Below are positions 30,316 to 41,570 of a stretch of 64,000 nt of DNA, piece by piece (position 1 is the stretch's first letter; each line of letters opens with the position of its first letter). The notes under the pieces are model-generated. The model saw only the letters and a list, made by a program, of their open reading frames with translations, was not told the origin of the DNA and ran no database searches. Source of the stretch: Aspidiotus rigidus (taxonomy: Eukaryota > Arthropoda > Insecta > Hemiptera > Diaspididae); the NCBI GenBank assembly GCA_035079385.1, contig JAVHKY010000003.1:19007001-19071000 (forward strand), given 5' to 3'. A program made the position numbers and the translations under genes.

Positions 30316-31045
30316 AGCATAATTATCTTCTTTTGAAATACGGGTCGTGTGCCAGTCCTGGCGTGCATTTATGGCGTTTGTCATGGTTTCAACGTCGTGT
30401 CAGTTTTTTTCCATGGCGGGAGTGGAACTGGCGGTCAATATATTTCCCTTTTTCAAATTAATGGGACACCCATTCAATTTTGTAGAAAATAATAATTTGG
30501 GTGGAATTTTTTTATACGAAATAGAAAGTCGGAAATCACAGAGAAGATGAAAAACTGAACCGATACATAAACACAAAAGAAGTGCATCAAACAAAAAAAC
30601 AAAAAAAATCACGCAAAATCAAAACTCTTGACCAAAAAGTTGATGTATATAAAAAAAAAAACATAATAGGTAATGATTATAATTATGAAATAAATTGGAA
30701 AACTAAAAAATTCTTGAGTTACTCACAATGAGCTGAAAGTCAGCGGAGAAGTTTTGCAGCTCGAAAGAAGGAGTTGTGAGAATGAAAAGTCCAGAAATGA
30801 GTCGTATTATAAGAATTTTTCGAGTCCAGAAATACGAGAAAAAGATCCTCTTTCTGAAGCCCAACTTTCCAATAGTATGCGTCAATACTGAAGATACAAT
30901 TGTTGAGAGTTCAAGCGAATATCTCTCTTCTTGACTCACAGAACAGGTTCCCAGCGTTTATGTTTTCCTCTATTTGTAATATTGCATTAGCTCATTTATT
31001 CCGAGATGAGAATGTGGTGAGTAATCAGGGCAACTTGAAAAAAAA
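30316..31045. other. No supportable feature
   Basis: AT-rich DNA with A-runs near 30600-30660; no gene motif. Confidence 0.4.
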
Positions 31046-31059
31046 AACTGATGTATGAC

Positions 31060-31290
31060 GTCATCAATTGTGCCGTCACAAACTGTGACGTAACAAGCCC
31101 GCGCCCCAAGCTATATATGATAGGAGGGCGATCTAGAAAAATTTCAACCTCTGAATACATAACAGGGGGGTGGAGGGAGAACTTGAAAAAATTTTTCGAG
31201 CTCCGGGTTTTGCCGGCCGTGCGGCGAACGGCGTATGTTCTTCCGACTCTCCCCCCCCCCTCCTGATAAAACAGGTTCCCTGTTAAAATG
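31060..31290 (+). repeat. G-rich dispersed repeat, half element
   Basis: GACGTCATCAATTGTG and AGCTATATATGATAGGAGGG are followed by a second motif with GGGTGGAGGGAGAACTTG, ending ATAAAACAGGTTCCCTGTTA. The end matches the inverted-repeat end of the copy at 33908-34093. The left end is not recognisable. Confidence 0.55.
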
Positions 31291-33907
31291 TTCTTAGCAA
31301 TACAAATGCTCCCCTATGTATGATTCTTGGGTTGCCCCTTAATGATACAAATCTCATCCTAATTCACCTTCATGTACTCGTAAGTTTCTCTTGAACTTTC
31401 CAAAGAACATTAAAAATAATTGAGTTTAAGGAACCTAGATAAATATTCGTCTTTTAATTACACCTCGAAAAAACAAATTTTTTCGAAAGAAGAGTAGGAA
31501 CGATCAAATTTTTCATGTAATTTTGCTGTATTATTTTTCTCCTTAATGTTGTGAGTGAGTCGTTCAAAATTACAATCTCCTATCGACATTTACTGCTGGA
31601 GCTATTTTCAGTTTGGAAGTGTTAGATCACGACTGTAGTCCTCCATAACATCACGACTTTTCGTTTCATTTGTCCTTATTCAAATGCTGATGTTGAAGTA
31701 GGTAGACTGTATGTACATGCTCTCTATCATATATGCATCTCTTTTTGCATGTAAATATCGAACGAGACTCGCTTGATTGCTACCGCGAGTGCAATATCGT
31801 AAACGCATTTAAAAATTTTAATTTTATTGAACGTATCGAAAAGCAATGCTTCGATAGTAAATGAACGAAAGTGGTCATATAGGAACGGGAAGAAAAAAAT
31901 AGGTACTCAGAGCGGAGGGAGACCTACTTGCCTATGCACTTAATGTGATTATCTTCGAAATCGAGGTAACGTCGTGCTGATACCAGCGAGGTTTGATTAT
32001 ACAAAAACTCAGCTGGTACAGAAGCGTGGCCACAAATAATATACAAAGCCAGAAACGAGTCATAAGTAGTTTGGGACAAGAAGTTCAACGTCGAGTTCAG
32101 TATTCAGTGCGTGCTCCGCATCGTCTGTTCTGTGCGGTGTTGCTCAGATTGTTAATTTCCATCGAGCCGTAATATATTTAATATTCGTGGTGCAGTAAAA
32201 ATTGTATTACTGAAAAATTTCTTTCGCCCGTGAGCGCTATTTATTTTTTCCACGCTGATAGTGTAACAAAAGCGAAAATTTGAATGTCGTGTCGTAACAA
32301 CTACAGTCTGAATAGATATATTTTTTGTGGTTTAAAAAAAATTTCATCTTCTAAAATGCACCCAGTGGATGCTTTTGCAATTTGCGTGTAACATTTTCTA
32401 ATTGTTATGATGAATACCGAAAAATTGACGCAGACTTCAATGTATGCTTTATCGGATAAGAGGAGACCATACAACCATATCAAATCGAAATCTCACTCTC
32501 CTGTAAGTTTTTACATAAAAGCCTACCTGTAACTGAGATTAAAATCGCGTATATGTATTTAAATACGTACTGAAAATAGCCGTTGATGACATATTGTACT
32601 GTCAGGGCCAACCTTTTTCAGTTCATGGAACATTTTGAGAATTGGCAAACATTTCGCAAACCCGATTGAGAAAAGCTCCGCCGCAAACTTGGTGTGGTGA
32701 AATTGATGTCAGTGGTATTTGTAAGGCATTCAGCCTATTCAACTGAACGGGTATACTCAAAATTTGATTCAGGGGCAAAAAGAGAACAAAAATCAGGAAG
32801 GGTTGCAACCCTCAAATACAAAAAGAAGTTTATTGTACATCTTTCTCGGTTTTAGTCGGTTTAGTTGGATGTAGGTTTGAAGATATCGTTGGACAGCAAA
32901 ACTCACTAAGTCTTTTTTTTTTTGTCAATTGGAGTTGGGGCATATCGTTGGAAAGGGTTTGACCAGCTGTTTCCACTGATAATGGTCACAAAGTGTCATC
33001 AAAATACTTTTCGATCTTCTATCCTGGTTGCTCTTTCTTAATCCACTACTGGACCGGGGTGAGAAGCAACTAACCGGTCGCGGTTGGTTACCTGTGTTTG
33101 AACACACTCCTGATTCCTAAATGATAGTTATAGAATAGGAGATAAATATAAGGTTTAAGAGAAAAGTAAACATTGAAAACTGCTGTCAAAGTAGATAGAA
33201 GATTAGAAGCACTGAGAAATGTATAGGTGATGAAGGAGGAGGGAGAGTTAAGATTCAGTCTAGGTATTGGAGAATAGCTTGGATTTCAGCTGTTAAGATT
33301 GTGACGGAATGGAGGTGAGAGTGAGAAAAAATTTTGTTGTTAATAATGGAATAAGTGAAACCATCATTGTATTTCGAACTGTCTGCGAAGCAAAGAGTGA
33401 CGATGGCACTGCGGGAGCTTATAGTATAATTAGAAAGTGAAAGTAATAAGCAGAAGTATTGGTCGATTTTTTGGATGATTCAGCTTCAGTTCGAAAACTA
33501 TTTTTGGCTGGGGTATGGCCTATGAAAGTAAGGCAGGTAAAATGGGAAGGAGACAGTGAAATTTGATACTTGTGGATAGGGAAATGTTAAGGTGTAAATA
33601 GTGTAAGTTGATGCCAGCTAGAGATAATATGGACTGTTTTTTCTAGGGGTAGAGGGCCTTCACAAAAATTTGGCGTAGGGCCCTCAAAAGCTGTATTTAC
33701 CTAATTTACCTAAGAAATCTTATTCTTTCGCCTATAAAAATCATTCTAATCCTTTTTTTTTTTTTTTTTTCTAGACAGAATTGGAAATTTTTCCAAGTCT
33801 TTTCCTCGCTTGATAAGGTTCGGAAATTTTCTCTGCCCAATCTAAGCTTTTTAAGAGCTGAAAATAGGTCAAAGTCATGAACGTCAATTAGACAATGGTC
33901 TATGGTT
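31291..33907. other. No confirmed gene; possible promoter/first exon near 32.1 kb
   Basis: No ORF with motifs. At about 32090-32110 tandem TCAGT initiator-like words occur (GTTCAGTATTCAGTG), and TCCT|GTAAGT at 32498-32505 is a good splice donor. Together they could be an untranslated first exon, but there is no independent support. Confidence 0.25.
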
Positions 33908-34093
33908 TGACAGAGAACCTGTTATTATCGGGGGGGTCGGAAAGAATATCCGCCAACCAGCCGGCCGGTAACTTCAAGGTCGTTTAGTGGTTATTCAGCT
34001 CGGAGTTCGAAAATTTTCTCAAGTCCTCCTCCTATCAAAGGGCGTCTGTTTTTCAGACCCCATGTTCCCCATAAAACAGGATCAACGTTAAAA
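33908..34093. mobile_element. ~190-bp MITE of the G-rich family
   Basis: Ends are imperfect inverted repeats: AGAGAACCTGTTATTAT at the left and ATAAAACAGGATCAACGTT at the right. The interior carries a G-run, GGAGTTCGAAAATTTTCTCA and CCTCCTCCTATCA, matching the family seen at 31.2 and 1.1 kb. No target duplication identified. Confidence 0.55.
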
Positions 34094-34579
34094 AACCCGC
34101 GAGTTTTTAACAAAATGACATTCATGAAAAACAACTTTTTGTCACACTAACCTACATGAGATTCAACAGTTATCAGTCGCTAAGTTCGAATGATTCTTTG
34201 ACCTACTTTTGGAATTTAGAATAATGATCCGAGGAGAATATTTGATGGAATTGGGTTTATTTTACGTCTTGAGGGAAAAAGAGTTCGAAAAAAGACAAGA
34301 AACTTACTCGACCTGTAGAATAAATTGTCTACAAGACTTGACACGTATTTGTAATTTTTGTCAACGCTCTCGAATATTTTCCAAGAGCAATTTGTCAAAA
34401 CGTGACCAACTCGAATGTAAAAATCTTTAGTAGAAGATATTGAGACGATATCTTGCTGGTATCCTACATTATGGTAAATTAATCTCAAGGTTTTAGTGGA
34501 CCAATTTTGTGGTAAATTTTCACGTAGCGATAGTCCGAGGGTGAACAGCATTGTCAGCTCTGAATTCTGTCGTCTACAA
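34094..34579. other. No supportable feature
   Basis: Opposing short frames at 34209-34551 have no motifs. Confidence 0.4.
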
Positions 34580-34688
34580 AAGTATCCGTATCACATGTGG
34601 GTGTGTTTGTGTTAGTGCGTGTCAATGCTCAGTAAAGTAGCTCTTCTTCGTTCATACACTAGCACACACACATATGATGGGGATACTT
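34580..34688. repeat. Small foldback sequence
   Basis: AAGTATCC at the left and GGATACTT at the right open inverted arms of about 35 bp with scattered mismatches, rich in GTGTGT, around a ~40-nt centre. Confidence 0.65.
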
Positions 34689-36044
34689 CGTGGCCTTTAG
34701 AATAAGTGCTGATGATGACAAGGAAACTGGTCTGTTGGTTTCAGCCCGGCCCCTGCGTCCTTGAGATAATCATCGACTTAGTTTCAAAAATTTTTACAAT
34801 TCTATTGAAAGTTCATCTAATGAAAACTCATTACCATAAAAAAGAGTTTTTATAATAAATTTTTGATACAGAATGGATGATTATAAGTAGAGAGCTTAAA
34901 CCTCCGGCCTTGAAGCTGAGGCTAACCCCTCAAAACACTGCGTCAACTATTTTTATTGAGCTTTGTTAAGATGAAATTTCAAAGCTCAAGAGAGACGCAT
35001 GGTCATTTGATTCACCTGAAAATTCATATTATAAAAAGGCTATCGATGAATCCACCAAGGGCTTGCAAAAATTCAGGTCTTTCAAATTCTAATCCAAATA
35101 AGATATGAACGTAGGTAGTTGATAAAATTTTTTCAAATATGAAAAATAAATCATTGCAAAAATGGCCTGTCCGTTCGGAAAAAAATTATCTGTGTGGTCG
35201 TCGAGATAAATATAAATTCTTTTAATTTTTGAAGTTATACGAGTTAAAAACAAAAAATTAATTTCTAATCTGCAATTGGCTTCGGAAATGAGAGAAGCCG
35301 AACTTGGAAAGGACGGTGTCATAGTGAGAAACGATGATTCTTTCGTTTGATTGATGTGAATAGTGATCATAAAAATTAGTACTCGTAAATACAAGTTGGT
35401 AGAGAGGCGTTGCGAAGGTTTCTCATCACTTGCGTTCCACTCATGACGGAAACGCATTGGCTTGAAACGCCACTTGACCCGGGAGCTCAATAAGATTCTT
35501 TTTATTTTACTGGCTATCAACAATCATTTTTGTACTGGCAATTCCATAAAAGTTGTATATTATTCATATTATTTCTGTGAGAATTCTTACTGAAATATAA
35601 TAGTATATGATTTTGAACTCTACTACTAACTTCATGCTTAGTTTTTTCGATATTCTTATAATTATCGATTTTTGTTCCGGTCGTAGTTGTTTCTTTTTGA
35701 CAAGGATGGACCCACGATTCAACTTAGGTCCAACTCCTACTCTATTTCCTAGATTTGCGTTGTCCGAGCGTTCCTAAGCCTATGACCTTGGGACTTATTA
35801 AACATTTTAATCTAGGATAATTTCTTTGATTCGTGTCGGAGTGCTTCCAAGCGGTACTTGAAAACATTTCTTTTACGCCTATGTAGAATCTAGCATATTG
35901 ATCAAGCTAAAATATAGAGGGGTAGAGCGTCGCTCCCTATGAACTCTATGGTCTCGACCTGACGTTATGACCCTAATGCGGATTGAACTTGACCTACATA
36001 CAAACTATTCTGATGGACAAGTATTGGTAGATGCTACCCTAAGG
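34689..36044. other. No supportable feature
   Basis: The longest frame here (35089-35523 minus, 144 codons) has no recognised motif and biased composition. Confidence 0.4.
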
Positions 36045-36190
36045 CAGTGTTTCTCAACCTTCCTTATCGCGGCACGTTTTTCCGTGAGAGAATATCCCTG
36101 CGGCACAACATTTCCTAAACTTCAAATTGCGTCCACAATTTTTCTACGTTTTGATATTTTCATTTCTCTGTTGAATTCCTCCCCCTAATA
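36045..36190 (+). mobile_element. Possible truncated hAT-type element end
   Basis: CAGTGTTTCTCAACC followed by TTATCGCGGCACG looks like one end of a hAT-type MITE. No matching inverted end is found downstream, so it is truncated or misread. Confidence 0.35.
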
Positions 36191-39014
36191 TCAAGATTTG
36201 TGGCCACACAAGATGTCCATATAAGGCCTCAACCCTCTTTCCCTATATACTGCGGCTTTGGAAAACGGGAGTTTTGACTTTCTACCGGGATTCAAAAAAA
36301 TGTTGACTTTTGAGCCAATATAGAACGTAGTATGCGCTCTTGATACGATCAATTTTGACATACGATTGGACCCCACGACCTGAATAAGTTGGTAAAGAGG
36401 GTGTAGGCTTAATTTTTACGCACAAGCAAGAAGTCGTCTAGAGACTAGAGAACGAGTCTGTGGGAATAATTGTTGGATGTTGGAATATATGAACAACCGA
36501 CGTTGTATAAAAATCTGATGTCAATCCTCTTCGAAATTTCATTTTGAAAATATTATATAATTTTTCCAGACGAGATTGAGTTCATACATATTGCGGGCAC
36601 TTGAAAAAAAATTTATTTTATCTGTTTTTTTCCCCTACTTTCATCTATCAACGTTATTATGAATCTTTCATTATTCATGAACCAGTTTAAATGTTGATAC
36701 CATCGTTCACGTCACGGTGTCGAATTGCAAGCGTACGTATGAAAAGCATTGTAATATTGTAAGCTAGTTGTAAGTTTTACTTCCATCTCGCGGCCACTGT
36801 ATAGTACCCAACTTGTCCGTGTGCGGTCAGGTAATAATTTTACGTGAACAGACGTATTGTGGATCTTTATTGGGCTAGCAACCAACCATAAAGTTATTTC
36901 TATAGTACCTACGTACGTATTATTTTAACGCTATGCGTAATAGTTGTTGCTGCTTCACTATACGCGATGTCCACGAGATCACGACCTCCTCTCTTATCAT
37001 TCATTAAAGGCTGTACAATCTCGTTTCCATACGAGCTTTTCTGACCGAAAAATCGAACAGCCGCGCTATATAATTTACAGGTAGACGTGAGTGCATGACT
37101 ACAACGCCAATGTGAATACCTTTCTCAGACGTCATGCAAAACACTGCGATGTAACGTAATTAATAAGGTGGGCAGGAAATCTGTATATCGGTTGAGATCA
37201 CACGATCATGTACCTACTATCTAACATTCCACGATGGACTGATTCTAGCCTACGATGAACTGTGATTGTGGACACCATCCTGGCGAACGAAACGAATCGA
37301 GGAAGTCCATATATGTTGGCCCATTCTTTTGAGAATTCGTCGGTTTATTTACTGAATTTGAGGTGTGTAGGACTATTTTATAATTATTACGAAAACGCTA
37401 CATTCTCGACGAAGAAAACCGCCTACAAAGTACGGAAACTAAAAAGAGTCAATGATTTCCAAATCGCATCGAGTGGTCGTTCCAGTCTCGAATATTGTAT
37501 TTATAATTTTCCTTGTAATTATAATGGCAAGTGAGGAGGATTTTCAACTAGTTTGTCGATCACGAATAGAGAGCCGACGCATTTATTATAAAGCCGTTGG
37601 TTCGGCAATTGATTATAGATTCCACTCAACACCTCTAAATTAATTATGAGCAAATAAGATTTTTTGCAAAGATCAGGTTTTATGTCTCATATAAAGCCTG
37701 TGCTCTGTCTTCCTGCACTATATTTAGCCCAGTTCAATCGGAATCAGTTCGAAATCATTGAGCTTACCACGAGAAGAGGGGACTCCGCCTCAGTATTCGT
37801 CTTCCTTACCTGATACCCACTCTAAATACGCACTGATACTTGCCCAGCCCCTGAAATTTTCAGGGTCAGGATCGGGTTCAATCGATATCAGGGGTTTGGC
37901 TTCAGTTCAAGTTGGTAGTGCTCAACTGGGGGTAGGTTAATTTTATCAAAATATGCTTCCTACTTCGAACGAGAATTAGAAAATGAGTTGCGCCTAAACA
38001 TGTCAAATTTTGGGGCTTAATTAGTAAAAATTATGCTTCAACTTCTGCGATCAGTTTCACTCACTTATTTCCCTCCGGACAGTGGCTAAAATAGCCCCAA
38101 AGTTTATCTTGAGCTAATTTACAAATAGAAGGAGGAAACATTTTAAACCTTGCGGCACAATCGAGTTGCGGTGTAACTTACCTTTATATTATGTAGTTCA
38201 AGGTGTGACCAACAAGTTTTTAGGGTGACGCTTGAGCACACAGTACTACAAATACAAAAATGAGATCCATGGACTCTGATATTCTAATGAAAAATCACAA
38301 TTTTCAATTCTCAGTTGTGTGGGGAGTACGTTTGGCCTACCGGGGAAAAACACAATTGCTTAGCTGCGGGTCACTGCGAGCCAAGACATACCTTCTCGCG
38401 CTAGCTCAAAAATGGTAACTATTCCCGCGTTTCTCAAGCGAACTCCTACAATACAACTTTGTGGAAGGATAGTTTTAATGGTGAAACTGAGACTTAGAAA
38501 AAATTACTCCTGAGAATAGAAAAGCTACATTTCCCAATAGGAGTAATTTTGCGCAACAAGACCTGAGACTATAAAACTAATCACATCCTGAAAAGTGATC
38601 ATTGTCTTTCAAGACAACTTACTGTGACCATTGAATTTATCTTGCAAACTTTTTCTTTATTTAATAACATGGAGATTTGAGAGTTGGATTTCCGAGATAC
38701 TTGAACAATTTTGGTTCAAGGCAAACAATAGTAGTGAAGTCACCCATTCACCACACTTTTTGACCAAAATCAACCAAAAAAGACCAACATCGACCAAAAT
38801 AAACCAAAAAATGCCCAGAAAGTGCTCTCTTGTGGAAGTTTTTGGTTGATTTTGGTAAAAGAATGCGCTGAGCAGGCAACCTTACTACTCACAATATTGC
38901 TTAAATTTTAGGATACTCAAATACACATGATGCTTCAAACAATAATCATTGGCAACCTTGTACAGTGCCCATTGCAGAGCAGTGCTGTATTTACCTAAAA
39001 ACTAGACTAAGCCA
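36191..39014. other. No supportable feature
   Basis: No gene motifs in any frame. A run of ACCAAAATCAACCAAAAAAG-type words at 38745-38820 is a short decayed repeat. Confidence 0.4.
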
Positions 39015-39025
39015 CACAGTGGGAT

Positions 39026-39205
39026 GAAATGCTATTCTTTTTTTTTTTTAAAAAACAATTATATTAATGCAATCTTAACAGTTACGTTAAATAAGCATAC
39101 ATGTATACGATAGGTACAATTCTTGTGGGAGCATACAGCCCAGTGGTTGTATGCTCTTAAATTTTACGTTATTACACTAGGTCAGCTGGGTGGAAATGCT
39201 ATTCT
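39026..39205 (-). mobile_element. SINE-like or truncated LINE insert with 13-bp duplication
   Basis: 39039-39192 is flanked by perfect copies of GAAATGCTATTCT (39026-39038 and 39193-39205). On the minus strand it ends in a poly-A tract (poly-T at 39039). Just upstream of the tail region GAGCATACA can pair with TGTATGCTC. These are hallmarks of target-primed retroposition. It splits the left terminal repeat of the Transib-like element. The source family is not identified. Confidence 0.75.
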
Positions 39206-40019
39206 AGCTGGCCAAAATTTGAAAATCAAAGGTCTGTAAAAAGGTGCAAATTATTTTGTTTACGCTTTAGAAACGTTCCGACCACCCTCATTCAATGATG
39301 AAACCTGTTTTGTGGAAGTGCGTTGATGTGAACAGCATGATAGATGTACAAACCAACAACCATTTGTTCTTGTTATTTCAACAGAACACTTGGTCATTTT
39401 ATTTTGAAAGCACGTAGTTCCTTCCGTATTCTCTACAAGGTGATAAGAGTCTTGTGATTTATAAAATATTTTGATTGAACTTTTGATATTTTTACGGAAT
39501 TTGATGATTGGGCGACTATTTCTCCTCATAAAATACTCCAAAAGTGAGTACAATTGTAATACATTTATAGTCAAAATTTCATAATATTGTATTAGCCATT
39601 TAAAAAATTTACCAAAACTTACCAAGGCGGGTGGGATGGAAATGATTTCTTGAAACCTTCCTCTCTCAACCCACAATGACACTTTTTGCGCCTTTTCGTG
39701 ATTTTTCAATATATTTCTTTCAGTTATTTGAGCGTAAAAGCTATTTATCGGGATAGCAGCTATTTAATGGAATAGCTTAATTTACAAAAGCAATGAAACT
39801 AGAGTCAATGATAATAATGAACTCGGTAACACGATCTTTGTATGATATAAAACAGGTTTCATTCTTGTGTACAGAGTTTGCTACCCCCCTCCTCTTCGAG
39901 GACGTTGCAATGAATAAAATTCTATTTATACCTGTACTACTTGAAAGATTTTGTGTTGCTTTGCATAATTCGATTTAAGAAAGTATTCTATTTATTTAAA
40001 AGTTACTTCAACTCATTCT

Positions 40020-40200
40020 AAGGAGATGGGACCCCTTTATCTCCAGTCGGGTTCGGGGCAAGAAACACAGCGGGCACCCCCCCCCAAAAAAAAAACGCCC
40101 CCTCCCCCTGAAAATAGAGGCCCTGCGGTCCCCTTACAGAGCCGGGCCCGGGGACAAAATCCGCAGTTGCCCCCCCTCTCGTCAGGTCTGCCCCTTAGAT
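40020..40200. repeat. GC-rich block inside the Transib-like element
   Basis: C- and G-runs with GAGCCGGGCCCGGGGAC, quite unlike the AT-rich remainder; possibly another decayed insertion. No ends could be defined. Confidence 0.35.
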
Positions 40201-40500
40201 GATGTTCATAAACTTTTTCTCTTAGTCAGTATACTTTTTGTCCACGAACTCCATGTAAAAGCTTCGAACTTGGAACAAAAATGATCCAAAACTTTGAGAA
40301 AAAATTATCCAGTCATAAATCTGGCTGAAAATTCGAATTCTACGATCTTGATTACCCCTTAGACGACTTTAATAAACTGTTGCTCTTGATCAGTTAAAGT
40401 TTTGTTCACAAACTCCAGATAAAGGCTTCAAACTTTGAGAAAAAATGACCCAATCATAAATCTGACTGGAAAATCGAATTCTACGCCCACAAAAACCCCT
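40198..40500 (+). repeat. ~150-bp tandem duplication
   Basis: Two successive units share CAYGAACTCCATRTAAARGC, AACTTTGAGAAAAAATKA and ATCGAATTCTACG blocks, with a small deletion in the second. Confidence 0.7.
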
Positions 40501-40579
40501 TCGATGATCTTCTTTAGGCATTCAGTCGAAAATGAGAATTTTGGCCACCTAGCATGGCGTTTTATCCCACTGTGAGCCA

Positions 40580-41373
40580 CCGCTTGGTAAAGCATTTTTT
40601 GATAATGGTAAAAAGTGTTTTCAATTTTTTTTTTTATTCTTTTTATTTAGGATATGATGCACAAATTTTCAAAGCTTTAGGGGTAGCAGTAACACTTGGC
40701 TTGTGGGTAGCAAAAGCTTAAATCCGTCGGTGATACAGAGCCAGGTCTCTACTCCCTAATCGCTCATTCTGAATTACCCATGGCCAAATTTTTCAATACA
40801 TAATTGAATTTATGAAGAGGTTTTATTGTTTTTGAGAAAAGAAATGATGGTGAATGAAATATAGACAGTAATGAATGATATAAAAAGAATTCTTCCTCGT
40901 GTCATGATCAAATTGCAGTCTCTCTAATCATTCATAAAATTGGCAATGATCTTTGCTTTGTGGCTTTCCTATGAACACAATATAGATTTTAGACAGTCTA
41001 GTTCAATTTGTTCAAAACATTCCTCAATTTTTGGAAATGCTGTTGTTTTTTTTTTTAGGAGTAAAAATGAAAGAGCTGGGAATCACAGCACGTCTTTTCT
41101 CAAAAGTAATTTTTTCCAAGTCTCGATTTCACTATCGGAATTATTTTTGTTCCCAAGTAGGAGGAGGAATACGCTCGAGCTCACAAGGAAACGCGAGAAC
41201 AGATTCATAGTTACCCTTCTCAAGCTAGCGCGAGAAGGTACGTTTTGGCTCGTGATGACCCCCGGCAAACGCACCGTGTCTTTCCCTGATAAGCCGAACA
41301 TACTCCTCATAGGGTCTTGTAAATGAATTTCTAGCGAAGGTGGACGAATTTTTCGCGTGCAAGGATAAAATAT
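40580..41373. other. No supportable feature
   Basis: Overlapping frames on both strands at 40940-41458 lack motifs; those past 41374 are read from the palindrome. Confidence 0.4.
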
Positions 41374-41557
41374 AATTAAAAGAAACAACGAGGCTTTTCC
41401 CGCACTGTTTTTTATTAAAATACCGTGACGTTTCGGCCCAGCTAGTGGCCTTTATCAAACGAGACTCTTCGTTTGATAAAGGCCACTAGCTGGGCCGAAA
41501 CGTCACGGTATTTTAATAAAAAACAGTGCGGGAAAAGCCTCGTTGTTTCTTTTAATT
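41374..41557. repeat. Perfect 184-bp palindrome with hammerhead-like core
   Basis: Arms 41374-41462 and 41469-41557 are exact reverse complements over 89 bp, separated by 6 nt. Each arm read outward contains TTGATAAAGGCC, ACTAGCT, then GGGCCGAAACGTC: a GGCC/GGCC stem between TTGATAA and GAAA, the layout of a hammerhead ribozyme core (CTGATGA-stem-GAAA), with C3 and G8 both changed. Such cores occur in terminal repeats of Penelope-like elements. TGAATTTCTAGCG occurs on both sides, at about 41325 and 41557. Perfect arms imply a recent origin or active correction. Confidence 0.9.
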
Positions 41558-41570
41558 GAATTTCTAGCGC

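Larger units (their letters stand above)
39010..40579. mobile_element. Transib-like element with RSS-like ends
   Basis: The element at 39015-40574 begins CACAGTGGGATGAAATGC and ends with the inverted form of CACAGTGGGATAAAACGC. It is flanked by AGCCA on both sides (39010-39014, 40575-40579). CACAGTG ends with 5-bp target duplications are characteristic of Transib transposons, the relatives of RAG1. At both ends, once the LINE/SINE-type insert at the left is set aside, the heptamer is followed by 23 nt and then CCAAAATT. A 149-codon minus-strand frame (39260-39709) is present but I cannot recognise a transposase, so this is probably non-autonomous. Confidence 0.65.

Noticed and set aside
35089..35523. 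144-codon minus-strand ORF as a gene
   Set aside because: No domain pattern, no splice or promoter context, Lys/Ile/Ser-rich translation of AT-rich DNA.
39260..39709. 149-codon minus-strand frame as a Transib transposase
   Set aside because: No recognisable catalytic or zinc motifs and biased composition; length far below a transposase.
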